Shown here piece after piece: positions 59,686-64,000 of a stretch of DNA of 64,000 nucleotides; the stretch's first letter is position 1; every line of letters starts with the position of its first letter. The translations under genes were made by a program, and so were the position numbers. The notes under the pieces were generated by a model that worked only from the letters and a program-made list of their open reading frames with translations, searched no databases and was not told where the DNA came from. The stretch lies in assembly GCF_018403185.1 (NCBI RefSeq), contig NZ_BOSE01000001.1, forward strand, positions 1,116,001 through 1,180,000. The letters are read 5' to 3'. Origin of the DNA: Paenibacillus montaniterrae (GTDB taxonomy: Bacteria; Bacillota; Bacilli; Paenibacillales; Paenibacillaceae).

Positions 59686-59703
59686 TATGAACGCAATATG
59701 AAC
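59686..59703. promoter_or_regulatory. TATGAAC direct repeats, candidate response-regulator site
   Basis: TATGAAC at 59686 and 59697, separated by 4 nt (11-bp period), within TTATGAACGCAATATGAACA. The same motif is at 63823-63840, also next to a Fur-controlled transcription unit. Confidence 0.6.
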
Positions 59704-59709
59704 AAAAGA

Positions 59710-62700
59710 TTACAGCTCCAGCAAACGAATGATTAGCGTTAATGCTTCAGCGCGAGTAGCTGTACCATTGGGATCAAAGCGGTCTTTCTCCTTACCTAGT
59801 ATTAATCCGGCTTTCACTGCTGCCGAAACTTCCTTCTGCGCCCAGCCTGGAATTTGTGCTGCATCGCTAAAATCAAGCGCTGTCGCTGTGTCCAGCTCAA
59901 GCTTGGCAGCACGGGCAATGATGACCGCTAATTGAGCACGCGTCAGCTGATCATTGGCACGGAATGTTTCATCCGAGTAGCCGCTAATGAGCCCAGCATC
60001 TGCTACTCTTGCAACATGCGGCTGTGCCCAGCCCGGAATGCTGCTATAGTCCTTGAAGGAGGAGCCGTCTGCATTGCCTTCCAGCTGCAGCGCACGGCTG
60101 ATCATAACTGCAAATTCTGCACGTGTTACAGTGCCATTTGGACGGAAGCTGCCGTCGGAAAATCCATTTACAATACCAAGCTTGACTGCCTTCTCTATGC
60201 TGGTACGCGCCCAGTGGTTTGCCACATCTGAGAACGTGATCGATGGAGCCTCCACCTCTGTAGCTGCTTCTGATCCGTTCGAATTTTCTCCAGTTGGCGT
60301 ACCTGTGTTTTCACCGCTAGGTTTTTCTTCTCCGTCATTTCCTGTTTCAGTGCCGCTTCCTGGATTCGGAAGATTTGGCACGCCAGGCTGCTGCGTTGTT
60401 CCTGGAACCTGTGGAGCTGTGCCTGCATATACCGCTTTCGCTTCATGGAATTTAAACTGAATCGCATAGTCATGATGATAACTTACCTCTGGCCAATCGA
60501 CCTTTACCCATCCTTCCAGCGTTTGAGATAGATCACTCAGTGCAAAGCTAACGATTCGCTGGTTCAAGGCCGAGTCGGTATGAGTTACACTGCCGCTGCT
60601 GCCGTTTATCGTTAATCCAGTTATTTCCTTACTCTGCAGAACGGTAAACGATACTGTCTTTGTGCCCCCAGAAACGTTCACCAGCGCACTAGGCACGACA
60701 TATCCGTTTGCTACCGACGCTTGCGTTGTTCCATGCTTGTAAATAGTAAATGGCATATAGTAGCTTCCATCGGCAGGATATACCGGATTGCTTGCTCCAG
60801 GTGTACCCGGATTTGGTCCTGTGCCTGGGTCGCCGCCACCAGCTGTGTTTTTAAATGTTTCCAGCGCACTGTTTAGACGAGCATAAGCATCATCTGTTGC
60901 AGCTTGCTGAGCAGGATTGCGCACCGCTTCTTCATTAGCAGTCGCAAGCGCCTTAGCTAATGCTGCGAGTGCTACTTCATCATATTCGCCTGACTGTTCC
61001 CGATTCTCCACTTCATCGTAAGCAGCTGCTGCCGTTTGCAGCAATTCATAAAGCTTTTGATTGTCTACATCGTTAAAATTCAAGCGAATGCTGTGCACCT
61101 GATCATAATTTTGCTCAGGTACAACGATTCGAACCTGCGCCTCCAATAATGCAGACAAGCTGCTAGCTTCAAAGGCAACGACGCGCGAATCAGCTGCCTC
61201 GTCTGTCGAAACCGTTTCAGCTTCTACGAAGTCCTCTCCTGCCTTCACTTTAAACTCCTGCACATTGCTGCTGCCAGTTAGCGTCAATGTAACATGCAGA
61301 CGGCCTTCATCATCTGTAGCAACAAGCGCTGGCTTTTCAAAATAGCTGTTCATTCGTGAAAATGCGGCCTCGCTGCCATGGGCTGCAGTAAAATAGACTT
61401 GCTTCGTTTCAGCAGCTTTAAAAGCATCGATTGCACCTTGCAATGCTGCTGTTGCTTTCAATATTTCTGGTCTCGGGGAGGCTAACTGGTCCGCTCTTTC
61501 CTGCGCAGCCGTAACTGCTGCCTCCAACTGTTCGATATAATAAGCTGAATGCTGCCCAACTTCCGTTCCTTCCTCCGCATTTTTAACGAGCAATAGCGCT
61601 TCGTCAACCAATTTCTGCAATGCGTCCAAATATGCTTTATTAAAGCTTATAAATACCGTTTTACGCTCAGCCTCTGGCAGCTCCATTGGATATTCAAGCT
61701 TCCACAGCCCTTGCCATAGCTCATCCGTTTGCTTATAAGTTGCGTTCCCGCTTCTAACGTCGGCCTGGTATACTTTAATCGTTTCACTTTGCTCTCCTGA
61801 TAATAAGTCACGAAAAGCAGGGGTATTGGTTAAATCATCATTTTTGACCGAACGTGCCGGATTAGCTGCCCATCTTGAGAAAAAGCCATCTGCAGCCGAT
61901 GCTGAAACTGTTCGAATTGACGAATCGGTTAGTTCATTATTAGCGTCAAAAAACGCAAAATTGGCAAAAGCCTGATAATAGTCAGGACCAGCCTGCTGCA
62001 GCATAACAGCATTTGGGCTAATATCTGCTGCATATGGCGAAATTTTGGCATCCTTTTCTAAAGAATCCAGCACTAAAATTTCGATATCTTGAGCTACAAG
62101 ACGCTGCTTGTCGAACAGCTCCCATGCGCCGACAGCATTGGCCTCATTGAACATACTATTTACTTCTTCTTGCGTTGCTTGCTCATTATCCAGCATAAGC
62201 TGAACTTGAGCGATTTTCTCTTTTACGTTGGTAACGGGACCTTTATAGCCAACAGCAGGACCAAAATAAGTGATAGGCAAGTATTCTCCATCAGACACAG
62301 GAGTAGTGTTAATAGCCGCTGGCTTGCCTGCTTCACGTTCACCCGCATCCGCTTTGCCCTGAACCCATGCGGCTGCTGTCTCGATCCACTGGATTAGACG
62401 TGATTTATCTACCTCTGGAGCTTGCGGCTCTTCACCACCGCTGCCCGGAGTTTCTGGAAGCACAATATCGGATACAGCAATTTCCAGCTGAACATTATAC
62501 CAATGATTGTAAGGGGTAGGGAGATTAAAGTAGTTTTCTTTATCATTGATATGCATTAAAATATCTTGTTTTTTCCATATATCTTCAATTGCAAGCTGCA
62601 CAATAACGTGATCGGGATTTTCAGCGTCGCGCACAGCTGCTACCTCATACCCTTCTTGTCCTATTGCAGTTTCTTCATTGTCTACCTTTGTAATCACTGC

Positions 62701-63009
62701 TTTAGCTGCGCCAGACTTACGCGCTGCCAAATATGCAAATGTAGCATAATTCGATTTGCTAACCTCATGCTCAAACACCGCTTTCCCGTCAGAAACAATC
62801 AGCTTGCCACTATCTTTTTTCATAAACGCGTCAGCTGCCGATGTTTCAGTCGTACCATCCTTTACATAACGGTAGGAAACCGAATATTCACCATCAGGAA
62901 TAACGGCTCCGGGTTCAACATTAGCGGATACCGAATAGGGTAATGCTGCCCCAACAAGCAATGCTATAGTTAAAAGAAAAACGTTTATTTTTTGTACGAA
63001 CCTTTTCAA
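59710..63009 (-). CDS. Large S-layer-anchored haem receptor with three NEAT domains
   Basis: The protein has 1099 residues. Signal peptide (1-29); NEAT1 (about 38-182) with YNHWY; an unrecognised region (about 205-460); a short helical repeat (about 487-535); NEAT2 (about 537-648), where the haem motif reads YDQVH with the second Tyr replaced by His; another helical segment (about 650-722); a Gly/Pro linker; NEAT3 (about 746-857) with YHHDY; Gly/Pro/Thr linker; three SLH repeats (about 925-1099). The architecture resembles the NEAT-SLH haem receptors of Bacillus (IlsA/BslK). The start is TTG 63009 with AAAGGGAG 8 nt upstream. It probably strips haem from haemoproteins at the cell surface. Confidence 0.92.
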   Translation of the reverse strand: MKRFVQKINVFLLTIALLVGAALPYSVSANVEPGAVIPDGEYSVSYRYVKDGTTETSAADAFMKKDSGKLIVSDGKAVFEHEVSKSNYATFAYLAARKSGAAKAVITKVDNEETAIGQEGYEVAAVRDAENPDHVIVQLAIEDIWKKQDILMHINDKENYFNLPTPYNHWYNVQLEIAVSDIVLPETPGSGGEEPQAPEVDKSRLIQWIETAAAWVQGKADAGEREAGKPAAINTTPVSDGEYLPITYFGPAVGYKGPVTNVKEKIAQVQLMLDNEQATQEEVNSMFNEANAVGAWELFDKQRLVAQDIEILVLDSLEKDAKISPYAADISPNAVMLQQAGPDYYQAFANFAFFDANNELTDSSIRTVSASAADGFFSRWAANPARSVKNDDLTNTPAFRDLLSGEQSETIKVYQADVRSGNATYKQTDELWQGLWKLEYPMELPEAERKTVFISFNKAYLDALQKLVDEALLLVKNAEEGTEVGQHSAYYIEQLEAAVTAAQERADQLASPRPEILKATAALQGAIDAFKAAETKQVYFTAAHGSEAAFSRMNSYFEKPALVATDDEGRLHVTLTLTGSSNVQEFKVKAGEDFVEAETVSTDEAADSRVVAFEASSLSALLEAQVRIVVPEQNYDQVHSIRLNFNDVDNQKLYELLQTAAAAYDEVENREQSGEYDEVALAALAKALATANEEAVRNPAQQAATDDAYARLNSALETFKNTAGGGDPGTGPNPGTPGASNPVYPADGSYYMPFTIYKHGTTQASVANGYVVPSALVNVSGGTKTVSFTVLQSKEITGLTINGSSGSVTHTDSALNQRIVSFALSDLSQTLEGWVKVDWPEVSYHHDYAIQFKFHEAKAVYAGTAPQVPGTTQQPGVPNLPNPGSGTETGNDGEEKPSGENTGTPTGENSNGSEAATEVEAPSITFSDVANHWARTSIEKAVKLGIVNGFSDGSFRPNGTVTRAEFAVMISRALQLEGNADGSSFKDYSSIPGWAQPHVARVADAGLISGYSDETFRANDQLTRAQLAVIIARAAKLELDTATALDFSDAAQIPGWAQKEVSAAVKAGLILGKEKDRFDPNGTATRAEALTLIIRLLEL

Positions 63010-63072
63010 AATAAAAACTCCCTTTTACGTAAAATGAATTTTTGCTGCTTGTTTAAAAGTTGATTAGGATTT

Positions 63073-63120
63073 AGCAGGTAAAAGAGCGTCCTGCCAACGC
63101 AGAGCGCTCTTTTACCTGCT
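63073..63120 (-). other. Intercistronic hairpin, 16-bp perfect stem
   Basis: AGCAGGTAAAAGAGCG (63073-63088) pairs perfectly with CGCTCTTTTACCTGCT (63105-63120) around a 16-nt loop. No T-tract follows on the minus strand. It lies 12 nt after the stop of the minimal NEAT gene, and may stabilise its mRNA or reduce readthrough into the large NEAT gene. Confidence 0.65.
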
Positions 63121-63131
63121 TCACATTAGGT

Positions 63132-63518
63132 TTAGCCCCAAACAAGAGTAAGAGGATACCATGTATTATGCCAAGGCGCTACGACTACGTGTAAGGACAA
63201 GTCAATAGGCGCAGAACTGCTGCCTGGGAAAGTAAGCTTCGTTGTATTCGTTCCAGAATCATAAACGCCTGAATAGGTTACTCCACCAACCTCAACCTCA
63301 GGGAAATAATTACCGCTTAGCGTGATCGTTACATTACCGCCAGAAACAGTAGCATTAGCTGCAATGTAGCTGCTGGAGTGAGCATGATAAGCCCCATCAT
63401 ACTCAAAATAATAGTTATAGTCGTTATACGGATTTGCAAATGCAGGAACTGCCATTGCCAACATAAGCACCAAAGCAAGCATCAATACAGTCGTCGTTTT
63501 TTTGATAGATTTCACCAT
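63132..63518 (-). CDS. Minimal secreted NEAT-like protein, candidate haemophore
   Basis: The protein has 128 residues. A signal peptide (cleavage after VPAFA) leaves about 100 mature residues with no anchor. The pattern follows a trimmed NEAT fold: SSYIAANATVSGGNVTITLSG (as in S-x-ANxY...V-V-L-T), VGGVTYSGVYDSGTNTTKLTF, then LSLHVVVAPWHNTWYPLTLVW. The last matches V-H-V-x-V-P-x-x-Y-x-x-x-Y-x-I-x-F, with His in place of the first Tyr (HNTWY). Its mature N-terminus is Tyr-rich (YNDYNYYFEY) and contains HAH. AAGGAG lies 10 nt before ATG 63518. A consensus Fur box lies upstream. It heads the NEAT gene run. Haem binding is inferred. Confidence 0.72.
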   Translation of the reverse strand: MVKSIKKTTTVLMLALVLMLAMAVPAFANPYNDYNYYFEYDGAYHAHSSSYIAANATVSGGNVTITLSGNYFPEVEVGGVTYSGVYDSGTNTTKLTFPGSSSAPIDLSLHVVVAPWHNTWYPLTLVWG

Positions 63519-63696
63519 AATTCAAGCACTCCTTATAAATTGGATTTTGTATAAAGCCTGCTGTTCATCTATGTTGTCAATGAACGCATCGTTGCTCGAC
63601 AAGTCGAAAATACAACTAAGCTGTTGCTGCAAGCATCCCCTCCTTAAACAGCTAAAATTGTTTACTGGCAAGCCACAGCATTATGTTGAATACAAG

Positions 63697-63715
63697 GATA
63701 ATGATAATCATTATC
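63697..63715. promoter_or_regulatory. Consensus Fur box upstream of minimal NEAT gene
   Basis: GATAATGATAATCATTATC, identical to the classical 19-bp Fur consensus, 179 bp upstream of the ATG at 63518. Confidence 0.92.
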
Positions 63716-63822
63716 AACGATGTTGCAAAAAAAATATGTGGCTGGAGCGCGAATGTACCGGTAAACATCCTTCACGTTACGTGAATCAAGCATCGCCAGC
63801 TAACTTCAATCTATACCGAAAT

Positions 63823-63840
63823 TATGAACGCAGTATGAAC
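63823..63840. promoter_or_regulatory. TATGAAC direct repeats, second copy
   Basis: TATGAAC at 63823 and 63834 (11-bp period). The surrounding context TATGAACGCAGTATGAACAA and a following AGATTACA are also shared with the site at 59686, a longer match than chance. Confidence 0.6.
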
Positions 63841-63881
63841 AATAGATTACAAATTTCCACTCGCCATCATTTGCCCTGCGC

Positions 63882-63965
63882 TTGACATAACACCTGAAGG
63901 TGTTACAATAAAGGAAATAACACCTGAAGGTGTTACAATAAAGGAAATAACACCTAATTGTGTTA
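63882..63965 (+). promoter_or_regulatory. Promoter with three 30-bp operator repeats
   Basis: TTGACA (63882-63887), 16 nt, TACAAT (63904-63909) form a sigma-A promoter. The spacer is filled by the 18-bp palindrome TAACACCTGAAGGTGTTA (63888-63905), which recurs at 63918-63935 and, degenerate, at 63948-63965. The period is exactly 30 bp and includes ACAATAAAGGAAA between copies. Confidence 0.75.
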
Positions 63966-63985
63966 CAAATTTGGAGGTAAACATC

Positions 63986-64000
63986 ATGCAAAAGCCAGAA
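63986..64000 (+). CDS. Start of an unidentified gene (first five codons)
   Basis: ATG 63986 has TTTGGAGG 8 nt upstream; the five visible codons read MQKPE. The triple palindromic operator suggests the product is an autoregulated repressor of TetR or similar type, or a gene controlled by one. No more can be said. Confidence 0.55.

Larger units (their letters stand above)
63519..63881. other. Regulatory region upstream of the haem island
   Basis: Roughly 360 bases with no supported gene. It contains the Fur box at 63697-63715 and the TATGAAC direct repeats at 63823-63840. Two open frames here (127 and 61 codons) lack ribosome sites and are rejected. Confidence 0.55.

Noticed and set aside
63502-63885. 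127-codon open frame upstream of the minimal NEAT gene
   Set aside because: It runs through the Fur box and direct repeats, has no ribosome site and an atypical composition.

Overview
The window looks like a chromosomal segment of a spore-forming, S-layer-bearing Firmicute, most likely Paenibacillus or a close relative. The support is direct: two alpha/beta-type small acid-soluble spore protein genes with sigma-G-like promoters, three spore-surface-type collagen-like proteins, SLH-anchored NEAT haem proteins, FabV as enoyl reductase, strong AGGAGG ribosome sites with frequent TTG/GTG starts, and the mutM-polA-phoPR neighbourhood known from Bacillales. No rRNA, tRNA, CRISPR array, prophage or transposase gene was seen.

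Layout. 1-2360: three tandem collagen-like genes (the first cut by the window edge). 2720-5817: ArsR-type regulator divergent from an alcohol dehydrogenase and an aldo/keto reductase. 6308-8437: a coiled-coil protein with a DUF2325-like end. 8563-11383: an SsuABC/ThiXYZ-like ABC transporter. 11527-21203: a Cys-rich small protein, GH51 arabinofuranosidase, two further aldo/keto reductases, SASP, fabV, a PRPP synthetase, a Gfo/Idh/MocA oxidoreductase and a NagZ-like lipid-anchored or membrane-anchored hexosaminidase. 21288-30725: a PspA/TPM envelope-stress pair, a beta-helix-type carbohydrate-binding lipoprotein with a ROK kinase, glutamate racemase, a 2-hydroxyacid dehydrogenase, a Crp/Fnr regulator and an IF-3 paralogue. 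30838-44651: a housekeeping block (nrdR, lytic transglycosylase, coaE, ytaF, mutM, polA, phoU, pstB, phoP, phoR) interrupted by an AraC regulator and a YbaK-type deacylase. 44951-52142: a double-HD phosphohydrolase, a repeat-rich small protein and the SNF2/SWIM pair. 52332-63518: an orphan Spo0B-class kinase, then an iron/haem island: OmpR-type two-component system, IsdE-like lipoprotein, three NEAT proteins and a minimal NEAT-like secreted protein. The last bases hold a promoter with three operator repeats and the first five codons of a new gene.

How the parts work together. The haem island is all on the minus strand, with three Fur boxes (one exactly matches the classical 19-bp consensus), so low iron should switch on surface NEAT proteins that pass haem to IsdE; its permease and ATPase are not here. 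Two pairs of TATGAAC direct repeats with 11-bp phasing lie upstream of the NEAT transcription units and are candidate sites for the local response regulator. The phosphate block is tied together by two good PHO boxes, one before phoP and one before pstB-phoU. pstS, pstC and pstA are absent, and phoR and phoP are in the order phoR-phoP and separated by 1.3 kb of repeats.

Repeats are the most unusual feature. Family R1 (about 168 bp, with 19-bp terminal inverted repeats and an 18-bp linker, period 186-188 bp) occurs at least ten times, singly or in arrays. Family R2 (a nested palindrome of about 110-145 bp that ends like an intrinsic terminator) occurs in two four-unit arrays. Each R2 array is followed directly by an R1 array, once on each side of the phoR/HD-hydrolase pair. 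R1 ends also supply the last codons of two genes. I regard these arrays, the minimal NEAT protein with its putative regulatory repeats, and two apparent non-canonical start codons (ATT and ATC) as the best leads.
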